Assembly: GCA_036261615.1 (NCBI GenBank)
Contig: DATAKK010000094.1
Location: 1-64,000, forward strand
Direction of reading: 5' to 3'
Origin: JAJYQH01 sp036261615
GTDB lineage: Bacteria > Actinomycetota > Actinomycetes > Propionibacteriales > Propionibacteriaceae
Length of the DNA: 64,000 nt
The notes below the pieces were generated by a model. The model did not search any database, was not told where the DNA came from, and saw only the letters and a program-made list of their open reading frames with translations. Below, in pieces: positions 15,602 through 22,993 of the stretch; position 1 is the first letter of the stretch, and every line of letters starts with the position of its first letter. Both the position numbers and the translations under genes were made by a program.

Positions 15602-16453
15602 TCACAGCACGATCGCGGGCAGGACGCCGGCCGGGTCGACACGCTGCGGCACCGGGGCGCCGGGGCCTGGGGACGAGGCGGCGGCGGCCTCCTGGCGAAT
15701 GAACGCCCCGAGCTCGGAGATCGTCGACATGAGCGGCGCGGGGAAGACTACCGTGGTGTTCTTGTCGACGCCGATCTCCACGAGGCTCTGCAGGTTGCGC
15801 AGCTGGAGCGCCAGGGGGTGGGCCATCATCGTGTCGGACGCGTCGCCCAGCGCCGCGGCGGCCAGGGCCTCGCCCTCGGCGTTGATGATCTTGGCGCGCT
15901 TCTCGCGCTCGGCCTCGGCCTGCCGGGCCATGGCCCGCTTCATGCTGTCGGGCAGCTGGATGTCCTTGAGCTCGACGAGGGTCACCTCGACGCCCCACTC
16001 GGTCGTCGTGACGTCGAGGATGCCGCGGATGTCGAGGTTGATCTGGTCGGTCTCCGACAGGGTCTGGTCGAGGGTGTGCTGTCCGACCACCTTGCGGAGC
16101 GTGGTCTGGGCGATCTGGTCGATCGCCGCGTGCACGTTCTCGATCGCGATCACCGACTTCTGCGCGTCGACGACCCGGAAGTAGGCGACCGCCGAGACGT
16201 CGACGCTCACGTTGTCGCGGGTGATGATGCCCTGGGACTGGATCGGCATCGTGACGATCCGCAGCGAGACCCGGTGCAGGACGTCGACGACCGGGATGAT
16301 CAGCCGGAGGCCGGGCTGGCGTTCTCCGACCAGCCGGCCCAGCCGGAACAGCACCCCCCGCTCGTACTGCTTGATGACCCTCACCGCCATCGACAAGGCG
16401 ATGACGACGACCAGAAGGACGGCGGAGAGAACGACAGCGGCGGTGGTGGACAT
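15602..16453 (-). CDS. SPFH/band 7 (slipin/stomatin) membrane protein
   Basis: A 283-residue protein: one N-terminal transmembrane helix (VVLSAVLLVVVIALSMAV), then an SPFH domain with VIKQYERGVLFRLGRLVG, IIPVVDVLHRVSLR, MPIQSQGIITRDNVSVDVSA and a coiled-coil-like MARQAEAEREKRAKIINAEG. This is the slipin pattern; members form oligomeric scaffolds on the inner membrane. I set the start at ATG 16453, directly before the transmembrane helix, because the longer open frame upstream has no conserved sequence. No nfeD or protease gene is adjacent, unlike many bacterial slipin loci. Confidence 0.92.
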   Translation of the reverse strand: MSTTAAVVLSAVLLVVVIALSMAVRVIKQYERGVLFRLGRLVGERQPGLRLIIPVVDVLHRVSLRIVTMPIQSQGIITRDNVSVDVSAVAYFRVVDAQKSVIAIENVHAAIDQIAQTTLRKVVGQHTLDQTLSETDQINLDIRGILDVTTTEWGVEVTLVELKDIQLPDSMKRAMARQAEAEREKRAKIINAEGEALAAAALGDASDTMMAHPLALQLRNLQSLVEIGVDKNTTVVFPAPLMSTISELGAFIRQEAAAASSPGPGAPVPQRVDPAGVLPAIVL

Positions 16454-16633
16454 GGGGACACTCCGGTCAGGAGAGCGCGAGCCTCTCGGCACTTCCACGG
16501 TACGCGCGGCGGGCGGGACGCGGGCCGAGTCCGGCGAGCGCCCGACCGGCCCGGGAGACCCGGGCGCGTCGGCGTCCCGGCAGTGTTTACTGGGGCGCAC
16601 GGGCGGCGGCCGGCGTCCGGGGAAGGCGTGAGC

Positions 16634-16942
16634 ATGAGCGAGCCCGTAGTGACCGACAACCCCGCAGCGAAGCGGTTCGAGGCGCACGTCGACGGGCGGC
16701 TGGCCGGCTTCGCCGAGTACCAGCTCACCGACGACCTGGTCGTGTTCACCCACACCGAGGTCGACCCCGCCTTCGAGGGCGGGGGTGTGGGGTCCGCGCT
16801 CGCCCGCTTCGCGCTCGACCGGCTCCGGGAGGACGGCACCCGCAAGGCGCTGCCGGTCTGCCCGTTCATCAAGGGCTGGATCCAGCGCCACCCGGAGTAC
16901 CTGTCGGTCACCTACGGAGCCGCGCCCAGCCAGGAGCAGTGA
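16634..16942 (+). CDS. Small GNAT-type N-acetyltransferase (YjdJ/Gtn_acetyl family)
   Basis: A 102-residue protein. VVTDNPAAKRFEAHVDG, HTEVDPAFEGGGVGSALARF and KALPVCPFIKGWIQRHPEY are the hallmark segments of the single-domain YjdJ-like GNAT family, including the acetyl-CoA loop GGGVGSAL. Substrates are unknown for these mini-GNATs. The ATG follows GGGGAAGG. It is transcribed divergently from the SPFH gene, with about 180 bases between them. Length is typical for the family. Confidence 0.88.
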   Translation: MSEPVVTDNPAAKRFEAHVDGRLAGFAEYQLTDDLVVFTHTEVDPAFEGGGVGSALARFALDRLREDGTRKALPVCPFIKGWIQRHPEYLSVTYGAAPSQEQ

Positions 16943-17001
16943 ACCCGCCGGTTGTCCGCGCCCGGGCCTAGAGTGTGGGCAGCACGACGAAGGATCCTGT
17001 C

Positions 17002-17583
17002 ATGTCGAACTCCGCTCCTGGTCGGCCGCCCTCTCCCGAGTGGCAGCCGGGTGACCAGCCGCCACCCTGGGCGCAGCCCACGCCCAGCCTGCCTCCGGGT
17101 CCCCCGGCGCCCGACTGGGGCCCGTCGGCCGCGTTCCAGTCGGCACCCGACTACGAGGTTCCCGCGGGGCGGTTCGAGCCGCCGCCCGCGTCGTACCAGC
17201 CGTCGCCTCCGCCCTACCAGCCGCCGGCTCCGCCCTACGGCGTCGTCGTCCCCTCGACCAACCCGTACGGCACGAACCCCTACGCGGCCGGCCCCTACGG
17301 CTCGAACCCGTACGCCCCGTCGCCATACGCGCCCTACGGGGTCGACCCGGCCACCGGCCTTCCCTACTCCGACAAGAGCAAGCTCGTCGCGGGCCTGCTC
17401 CAGGTGTTCCTGGGGAGCCTCGGCATCGGCCGCTTCTACCTCGGGGACATCGGCATGGGGGTGGCGCAGATCCTGGTCACGTTCCTCACCCTGGGCCTCG
17501 GTGCCCTGTGGCCGCTCATCGACGGGATCATGCTGCTCGCCGGGTCACCCCGCGACCGGAACGGCCGGCCGCTGCGTCCCTGA
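17002..17583 (+). CDS. TM2-domain membrane protein with Pro/Tyr-rich N-terminal region
   Basis: A 193-residue protein. Residues about 1-120 are Pro-, Tyr- and Gly-rich (SYQPSPPPYQPPAPPYG, NPYGTNPYAAGPYGSNPYAP), a disordered cytoplasmic region common in actinobacterial membrane proteins. Residues about 125-185 are a TM2 domain: SKLVAGLLQVFLGSLGIGRF, YLGDIGMGVAQILVTFLT and LGALWPLIDGIMLLAG, two helices joined by a short loop. AAGGA precedes the ATG at 17002, so I prefer it to an upstream GTG. The function of TM2 proteins in bacteria is unknown. Confidence 0.88.
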   Translation: MSNSAPGRPPSPEWQPGDQPPPWAQPTPSLPPGPPAPDWGPSAAFQSAPDYEVPAGRFEPPPASYQPSPPPYQPPAPPYGVVVPSTNPYGTNPYAAGPYGSNPYAPSPYAPYGVDPATGLPYSDKSKLVAGLLQVFLGSLGIGRFYLGDIGMGVAQILVTFLTLGLGALWPLIDGIMLLAGSPRDRNGRPLRP

Positions 17584-17680
17584 GCAGGCCGGGTCGGAGC
17601 CCACCGGCGTCCGGGAGTGCCCCGGCCCCGGGTTCGAGCGGAATGTCGCAAACGTACGCCGCAGGGACGGGGTCGACGGG

Positions 17681-18478
17681 TCAGCGGGCGGGGAGCCGGG
17701 CCGCGAGTTCCCGGGCCGCCTGGGTGATGCTCGGCAGCATGTCGATGAGGTCGGCGATGCTGCGGCGGAACGACGGCGCGGCCACCGAGATCGCTGCCAT
17801 CGCGGTGCCGTCGACTCCCATCACCGGGACGCCGATCGCCCGCACCCCCTCCTCGTGCTCCTGGTCCGAGAGGGCGTAGCCGCGGGCGCGGACGTCCGCG
17901 ATGTCCTGGGCGAACGCCTCCCGGTCGACGACGGTGTTGGGCGCCATCGGGGTGAGCTCGACCGACTCGACGAGTCGCTCCCGCACCGCGCGGGGGGCGA
18001 AGGCGATGAGCACCTTGCCCATCGAGGTGCAGTGCAAGGGACCCAGGGTGCCCGGCTCCCCGATGACGTTGAGCTGGAGCGGCCCCTGGACGTGCGCGAC
18101 GTACAGCTGGCGGTCGGTGTCGAGCACCGACATCAGGGTGGACTCCCGCGTCTCGACGGCGAGCCGGCGGAGCACGGGCAGCGCGACGTCCTCGAAGCCG
18201 CGGCCGGCGGCGACCTTGCGGGCGAGGGCGAAGACCATGAGCCCCACGTGGTAGCGCCGGGTCGTCGGGTCGAGATCGACGAACCGCTCACGCATCAGCG
18301 TCGCGATCAGCCGATGTGCGGTTGACAACGGGTAACCCGTCTCGCGCGCCAGTTCGGACAGCGTGAGTCCCTCGCTCGCGCCGCCGACGACGGTGAGCAG
18401 GTGCAGCGCCTTGCCGACCATGTCGCGGCGGTCGCCCAGCGCGGTGGCCGAGGTGCCCCCGGGGATGTCGTGCGTCAC
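17681..18478 (-). CDS. IclR-family transcriptional regulator
   Basis: A 265-residue protein. Residues about 20-80 are the winged helix (GKALHLLTVVGGASEGLTLS, ELARETGYPLSTAHRLIATL). The rest is the GAF-like IclR effector domain with LHCTSMGKVLIAF, GYALSDQEHEEGVRAIGVPV and AAISVAAPSFR. The GTG start faces the MFS transporter gene, 157 bases away. The gap holds four similar palindromic sites, so this protein very probably controls the divergent sugar-acid operon and itself. The effector is unknown; IclR proteins often sense organic acids. Confidence 0.93.
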   Translation of the reverse strand: MTHDIPGGTSATALGDRRDMVGKALHLLTVVGGASEGLTLSELARETGYPLSTAHRLIATLMRERFVDLDPTTRRYHVGLMVFALARKVAAGRGFEDVALPVLRRLAVETRESTLMSVLDTDRQLYVAHVQGPLQLNVIGEPGTLGPLHCTSMGKVLIAFAPRAVRERLVESVELTPMAPNTVVDREAFAQDIADVRARGYALSDQEHEEGVRAIGVPVMGVDGTAMAAISVAAPSFRRSIADLIDMLPSITQAARELAARLPAR

Positions 18479-18498
18479 GCCTGCAAGGTAGCAGAGGC

Positions 18499-18608
18499 CT
18501 TCCGCATGACGGAAGGCACCTCTGCCATTCGGAAGACCCCCTTGACCTCTCCCCGGAGAAGAGGAGATGCTTTCCCATATTCAGGAAGCCACTTCCGCCA
18601 TACGGAAG
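18499..18608. promoter_or_regulatory. Cluster of four operator-like sites between iclR and the MFS operon
   Basis: Two perfect-arm palindromes, CTTCCGCATGACGGAAG (18499-18515) and CTTCCGCCATACGGAAG (18592-18608), frame two weaker relatives at 18520-18535 (CTCTGCCATTCGGAAG) and 18571-18588 (TTTCCCATATTCAGGAAG). TTGACC at 18542-18547 lies between them and may be the -35 of the operon, with a weak -10 near 18565. The spacing suggests IclR binds on both sides of the promoter. Confidence 0.7.
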
Positions 18609-18635
18609 CATGACGACGACGTCGAAAGGACCGCC

Positions 18636-19961
18636 ATGAGTGACACCACAGTCACCGGTCGCACCGCCCCCGGCGACGGGGTCATCGGGACGCAGCGCTG
18701 GTCGCGCCTGCTGCCCATCACCTTCGTCACCTACTCCCTCGCCTACCTCGACCGGTCGAACTTCTCGATCGGCATCGCCGGGGGCATGAAGCAGGACCTC
18801 CACATCTCCGCGGCGATCTCCGCGCTGGTCGGCGCCTCCTTCTTCCTCGGCTACTTCCTCTTCCAGATCCCCGGCGCGGTGTACGCCGAGAAGCGCAGCG
18901 TCCGGCGGCTCATCTTCTGGTCGCTCATCGCCTGGGGCGTGCTCGCGTCGCTGCAGGGCCTGCTCAACAGCGCGTTCTGGCTGATCGTCGTCCGCTTCTT
19001 CATCGGCGTCGTCGAGGCGGCGGTGCTGCCCGCGATGGTGATCTTCCTGTCGCACTGGTTCACCCAGCGCGAGCGCGGCCGGGCCAACACCCTGCTCATC
19101 CTCGGCAACCCGGTGACCGTGCTGTGGCTCAGCGCGATCTCCGGCTACCTCGTGCAGGCCACCTCGTGGCGCGGCATGTTCATCCTCGAGGGCATCCCCG
19201 CGATCATCTGGGCGTTCGTGTTCGCCAAGCTCGTCCAGGACCGGCCTCAGGACGCCGGGTGGCTCGAGGAGGGCGAGCGCAGCAGCCTGCTGGCGACCCT
19301 CGACCGGGAACAGGGCGAGATCGCCGTGGAGTCGGTCAGCTACGGGCAGGCGCTGCGCTCGCGCAACGTCGTCGTGCTGTCGATCCAGTACTTCCTGTGG
19401 AGCCTCGGCGTCTACGGCTTCGTCTTCTGGCTGCCGTCGATCATCAAGTCCGGTTCCGGCGTCGGCATCGGCTCGACCGGCCTCATCACCGCGATCCCCT
19501 ACGCCCTCGCCGTCGTGGCGATGATCATCAACGGCCGGGCGTCCGACCGCTCCGGCAACCGCGGGCGCTACGTGTGGCCGTGGCTGCTCGTCTCCGGGCT
19601 GCTCTTCTACGGCTCCTACGCCCTGCACGGCAACTTCTGGGCCGCGTTCGTGCTGCTCGCCCTCGCCGGTGCCTGCCAGTACGCGCCGTACGGCCCGTAC
19701 TTCGCCTACATCGCCGAGCTGCTCCCGCGGGAGCTGGCCGCCCCGGCCGTCGCGCTCATCAACTCGCTGGGGGCCGTGGGCGGGTTCGCCGGCAGCTACC
19801 TCGTCGGCTGGCTCAACGGGGCCACCGGCTCGACCAACGCGTCGTTCCTGCTCATGGCCGCGTCGCTCGTCGTCGCCGCGCTGCTCATGCTGGTCGTCAA
19901 GGTGCCGCGGGTGGCCGTGGCCGGTGAGAACCGGGCGTCCGGCGTCCCCGAAGCGGTCTGA
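18636..19961 (+). CDS. MFS transporter, anion:cation symporter (ACS) type
   Basis: A 441-residue protein with about 12 hydrophobic helices. ACS-family signatures include TYSLAYLDRSNFSIGIAGGM near the first helix, VGASFFLGYFLFQIPGAVYA and RFFIGVVEAAVLPAMVIFLS with the following HWFTQRERGRANT loop. ACS members import organic or sugar acids (tartrate, glucarate, galactonate, phthalate) with protons. I chose ATG 18636, which begins the conserved hydrophilic N-terminus. An upstream extension of the frame runs through the operator sites and is unlikely to be translated. It is the first gene of a four-gene operon; the next begins 1 base after its stop. Confidence 0.9.
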   Translation: MSDTTVTGRTAPGDGVIGTQRWSRLLPITFVTYSLAYLDRSNFSIGIAGGMKQDLHISAAISALVGASFFLGYFLFQIPGAVYAEKRSVRRLIFWSLIAWGVLASLQGLLNSAFWLIVVRFFIGVVEAAVLPAMVIFLSHWFTQRERGRANTLLILGNPVTVLWLSAISGYLVQATSWRGMFILEGIPAIIWAFVFAKLVQDRPQDAGWLEEGERSSLLATLDREQGEIAVESVSYGQALRSRNVVVLSIQYFLWSLGVYGFVFWLPSIIKSGSGVGIGSTGLITAIPYALAVVAMIINGRASDRSGNRGRYVWPWLLVSGLLFYGSYALHGNFWAAFVLLALAGACQYAPYGPYFAYIAELLPRELAAPAVALINSLGAVGGFAGSYLVGWLNGATGSTNASFLLMAASLVVAALLMLVVKVPRVAVAGENRASGVPEAV

Positions 19962-19962
19962 G

Positions 19963-20739
19963 ATGCCGCTGGCGCGGATCGCGCACGAGGGGGGCGTCTC
20001 CTACGCCGAACCCGGGCCCCAGGGGTGGACGCTCCTGGCGCCCGGGCGGGAGACGCCCTGGCCGACCGGACGCCGCGAGTCGCTCGGGCAGCTGCCCCTG
20101 TCGGCCGCGCGCCTGCTCGCGCCGGCCACTCCCCGAACCGTCGTCGGCATGGCGCACAACACCGGCCCGGCCGACCGGGAGCTGCCGCCGCAGGCGTTCC
20201 TCAAGCCGGTCACCTCGGTCTCCGGTCCCGGGGAGCCGGTCCCGCTGCCCCCGGACGCCGGTCTGGTCGAGGCGGAGGCCGAGCTCGCCGTGGTCATCGG
20301 CCGGACGGCCCGGCGGCTGACCGCGGGCGACGCCCTGTCACACGTGCTCGGGTTCACCGTGGCCAACGACGTCACCTCCCGCGACCGGCAGCGGTCCGAC
20401 CCGCTGTGGTTCTCGGCGAAGGGCCACGACGGGTGGACGCCCCTCGGCCCCTGGCTTGTTACCCCGTCCGACCTGGCCGAGCAGGGACTCGAGCTCGACG
20501 AACTCGAGGTGGGCCTGAGCGTCGACGGCGTCCCGTGCCGACCCGGACGCACCTCGGACCTCGCCCGCTCGGTCGCCGAGTGTCTCGTCTACGTCACCAG
20601 CGTGCTCACCCTGCACCCCGGGGACGTCGTGCTCACCGGTGCGCCCGGGGAAACGGCCCGGATCCGGCCGGGCTGCCGGGTGACGGCGTCCGTCGTGGGT
20701 ATTGGGGAACTGGACAGCAGCGTCGTTGCCGAGGCCTGA
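19963..20739 (+). CDS. Fumarylacetoacetate hydrolase-family protein
   Basis: A 258-residue FAH-family protein. The metal-binding pattern is visible as VEAEAELAVVIG (E-x-E), TVANDVTSRD, FSAKGHDGWTPLGPW and LTGAPGE. FAH proteins cleave carbon-carbon bonds or hydrate/decarboxylate keto-acids using Mg or Mn. It starts 1 base after the transporter stop, so it belongs to the same operon and probably processes the imported acid. The specific reaction cannot be read from sequence; dehydratase, hydrolase and decarboxylase members exist. Confidence 0.9.
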   Translation: MPLARIAHEGGVSYAEPGPQGWTLLAPGRETPWPTGRRESLGQLPLSAARLLAPATPRTVVGMAHNTGPADRELPPQAFLKPVTSVSGPGEPVPLPPDAGLVEAEAELAVVIGRTARRLTAGDALSHVLGFTVANDVTSRDRQRSDPLWFSAKGHDGWTPLGPWLVTPSDLAEQGLELDELEVGLSVDGVPCRPGRTSDLARSVAECLVYVTSVLTLHPGDVVLTGAPGETARIRPGCRVTASVVGIGELDSSVVAEA

Positions 20740-20776
20740 ACCGGGCCCGCACGGCGCCCGCACCGAAAGGAGAGAC

Positions 20777-21418
20777 ATGCAGTTGCAGATAGCACTCGAC
20801 CGGATGCCCGCCGACAAGGCCCTCGAATGCGCCCGCTCGGTCGCCCCGTTGGTCGACTGGATCGAGGTGGGCACTTCGCTCGTCAAGCAGTACGGAGCGG
20901 CGTTCATCCGTGAGGTGGTGGACGCCGCCGGCGACACCCCCGTGCTCGCCGACCTCAAGACCGCCGACGACGCGCGGTGGGAGTTCACCATGGCCTACGA
21001 CGCGGGGGCCCGATCGGCCACCGTGCTGGGGCTGGCGGCGTCCGCCACCATCGACACGGCCGTCGCGGTCGCCGGCGAGCGGGCGCGCGAGGTGGTCGTC
21101 GACCTCATGGGCCTGGACGCCGGTCAGCGGGCGGCCCTCGCCGACCGCACCCCCGCCACCGTCGTGCTCGCCGCCCACGTCGGCAAGGACTCCCAGGGCT
21201 CGGGCGCCGGCCCGCTCGAGCAGCTCGGCCCCTGGACCGAGGGCCGGCTGGTGGCGATCGCCGGCGGCCTCGGTGCCGCCGACCTCCCCGCGCTCGCCGG
21301 CACCGACGTGCGGGTGATCATCGGGTCGGCGGTCACGGGCAGCGACGACCCGGTCGCCGCCGTCACCCGCCTGCTGGACGCCGCCGGGCGTCCGGTCTCC
21401 ACCCACGAACGGAGCTGA
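20777..21418 (+). CDS. 3-hexulose-6-phosphate synthase / 3-keto-L-gulonate-6-phosphate decarboxylase family
   Basis: A 213-residue TIM-barrel protein of the OMP decarboxylase superfamily. It has the early LQIALDRMPADKALE strand, VDWIEVGTSLVKQYG, the catalytic DxKxxD-type loop LADLKTADDARWEF, and a phosphate-binding VIIGSAVTG near the C-terminus. Members either condense formaldehyde with ribulose 5-phosphate to hexulose 6-phosphate (or the reverse) or decarboxylate 3-keto-L-gulonate 6-phosphate. The pairing with an isomerase gene 2 bases downstream favours the hexulose phosphate pair, but the sugar-acid transporter fits the decarboxylase. AAAGGAGA precedes the ATG. I leave the activity open. 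Confidence 0.88.
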   Translation: MQLQIALDRMPADKALECARSVAPLVDWIEVGTSLVKQYGAAFIREVVDAAGDTPVLADLKTADDARWEFTMAYDAGARSATVLGLAASATIDTAVAVAGERAREVVVDLMGLDAGQRAALADRTPATVVLAAHVGKDSQGSGAGPLEQLGPWTEGRLVAIAGGLGAADLPALAGTDVRVIIGSAVTGSDDPVAAVTRLLDAAGRPVSTHERS

Positions 21419-21420
21419 GC

Positions 21421-22014
21421 ATGTCCGAACACCAGACCGACCCGACCTCCCCCTCGAGGGCCACCGGCGACCTGCTGCCGACGATCCTCGGCGAGATCGA
21501 GCAGGTGATCTCGAAGCTCGACACCGGCACCCTCGACCAGCTGGCCGACCGCCTCAACGCGGCGTCCCACGTGCTGGTGACCGGCGAGGGCCGCTCCGGC
21601 TTCATGGCGAAGGCCCTGGCCATGCGGCTCACCCACCTCGGGCTGTCGGTGCACGTGATCGGGGAGACGACCACCCCCGCCGTCCGCGGTGACGACCTCA
21701 TCGTCGCGGTGAGCGGGTCGGGCACGACCGCAGCTCCCGTGCGGGTCGTCGAGCAGGCCCACAAGGAGGGCGCCCGGGTGGTGGCGGTCACCACCGATCC
21801 CGACTCCCCCGTCGCCCGCGACGCCGACCTGGTGGTGCACGTGCCGGCGGCGACGAAGTACCGGCGTCCGGGCGAGGCGGAGACGATCCAGCCGCTGTCG
21901 AGCCTGTTCGACCAGGCATGCCACATCGCCTTCGACGCCGTGTGCCTCCGGCTGGCCCGGGTGCGCAGCATCGACAACGACGCGGCGAAGGCGGCCCACG
22001 CCAACACCGAGTAG
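21421..22014 (+). CDS. 6-phospho-3-hexuloisomerase (SIS domain)
   Basis: A 197-residue single SIS-domain protein. HVLVTGEGRSGFMAKALAMR, VHVIGETTTPAVRGDDLIVA, VSGSGTTAAPV and VVAVTTDPDSPVARDAD match hexuloisomerases, which convert D-arabino-3-hexulose 6-phosphate to fructose 6-phosphate. It begins 2 bases after the synthase gene; the two enzymes are the usual partners of the ribulose-monophosphate route. In non-methylotrophs this pair detoxifies formaldehyde or makes pentose phosphates in reverse. It is the last gene of the operon and is followed by an inverted-repeat cluster. Confidence 0.9.
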   Translation: MSEHQTDPTSPSRATGDLLPTILGEIEQVISKLDTGTLDQLADRLNAASHVLVTGEGRSGFMAKALAMRLTHLGLSVHVIGETTTPAVRGDDLIVAVSGSGTTAAPVRVVEQAHKEGARVVAVTTDPDSPVARDADLVVHVPAATKYRRPGEAETIQPLSSLFDQACHIAFDAVCLRLARVRSIDNDAAKAAHANTE

Positions 22015-22025
22015 GGCCCGGTTCG

Positions 22026-22112
22026 GGCGGCGTACGACCCGTCGGCTCCGGCGTACGACCTGACGTTTCGGACCCAACATCTCGTACGCCGCCAGTCATC
22101 TCGTACGCCGCG
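22026..22112. repeat. Double inverted repeat built on CGGCGTACGA
   Basis: Two direct units (GGCGGCGTACGA near 22028-22037 and CCGGCGTACGA at 22048-22058) are followed, after about 23 bases, by two inverted units (TCGTACGCCGCC at 22082-22093 and TCGTACGCCGCG at 22101-22112). The outer and inner pairs can each form hairpins. It lies after the hexuloisomerase stop, where it may end transcription. A related element occurs near 49.7 kb. Confidence 0.75.
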
Positions 22113-22249
22113 GGGGGCCGGGGAACCAAAAAGGTTAGACCATTCGGGGCGGGCCTCCCCGCCGATCCCGGGGACGCCGCCGGCGTCCGGGCCGTTCGGG
22201 GCGCGCGTGAGACACTTGCGCCCGCAACACGGCGAGGAGCGGAGGACGC

Positions 22250-22975
22250 ATGGGCACCTGGATCGGCACGTCGGGCTGGTCGTACGACCACTGGCAGGAC
22301 GTTCTCTACCACGGCTGCCCGCAGGCGCAGCGGCTCGCCCGCTACACCGCCGAGTTCGACACCGTCGAGCTCAACGCGAGTTTCTACATGTGGCCCCGCG
22401 ACGCCTCCTTCCGCTCCTGGGAGCGTCGGCTGCCCGAGGGCTTCCGGCTGTCGGTCAAGGCGCCCCGTGCCCTCACCCACAGCCGCAAGCTGTTCGAGCC
22501 GGAGTACTGGGTGTCGCGGATGACGGCGTCCTGGCACGAGCTGCACGCCAAGCGCGGGATGCTGCTCGTGCAGTTGCCGCCCACCATGGAGCGCGACGAC
22601 GAGCGGCTCGACTACTTCCTCGGCCGGCTGCCGTGGTGGATGCCGGCCGCGGTCGAGTTCCGGCACCCGTCGTGGGTGGTCGACCCGGTCTTCGACGTGC
22701 TCGAACGGCATCAGGCCGCCTACGTGACGATGTCGGGCGCCGGGCTGCCGTGCATCCTCCGGGCCACCGCCCCGCGGGTGTACATCCGGCTGCACGGTCC
22801 CGACGAGAAGGCGCTGTACGGCGGGTCGTACTCCGACGAGTCCCTCGGCTGGTGGGCGGACCGGATCCGCGAGTTCGAGGCGCAGGGCCGCGACGTCTAC
22901 GCCTACTTCAACAACGACGGCGGCGGCAACGCGGTGCGCAACGCCCGGACGCTGCGCTCGTTCCTCGGCCGCTGA
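22250..22975 (+). CDS. DUF72-domain protein
   Basis: A 241-residue DUF72 (YecE-like TIM barrel) protein: WIGTSGWSYDHWQDVLY at the N-terminus, FDTVELNASFYMWP, FRLSVKAPRALTHSRKL, MLLVQLPPTMERDDERLDYF and the C-terminal YAYFNNDGGGNAVRNARTL. All are strongly conserved in the family. The function is unknown; the fold resembles sugar-phosphate isomerases and endonuclease IV. The gene is monocistronic and converges with the hydrolase gene, with only 18 bases between the stops. Confidence 0.93.
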   Translation: MGTWIGTSGWSYDHWQDVLYHGCPQAQRLARYTAEFDTVELNASFYMWPRDASFRSWERRLPEGFRLSVKAPRALTHSRKLFEPEYWVSRMTASWHELHAKRGMLLVQLPPTMERDDERLDYFLGRLPWWMPAAVEFRHPSWVVDPVFDVLERHQAAYVTMSGAGLPCILRATAPRVYIRLHGPDEKALYGGSYSDESLGWWADRIREFEAQGRDVYAYFNNDGGGNAVRNARTLRSFLGR

Positions 22976-22993
22976 TCCGCTCCCCCGCGCCGC

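Noticed and set aside
12762..16184. A 1140-codon open frame on the plus strand
   Set aside because: It lies opposite genes for tocopherol-cyclase-like, UbiB-like, PadR and SPFH proteins whose families are clear. Its sequence has no domains and is typical of antisense frames in high-GC DNA.
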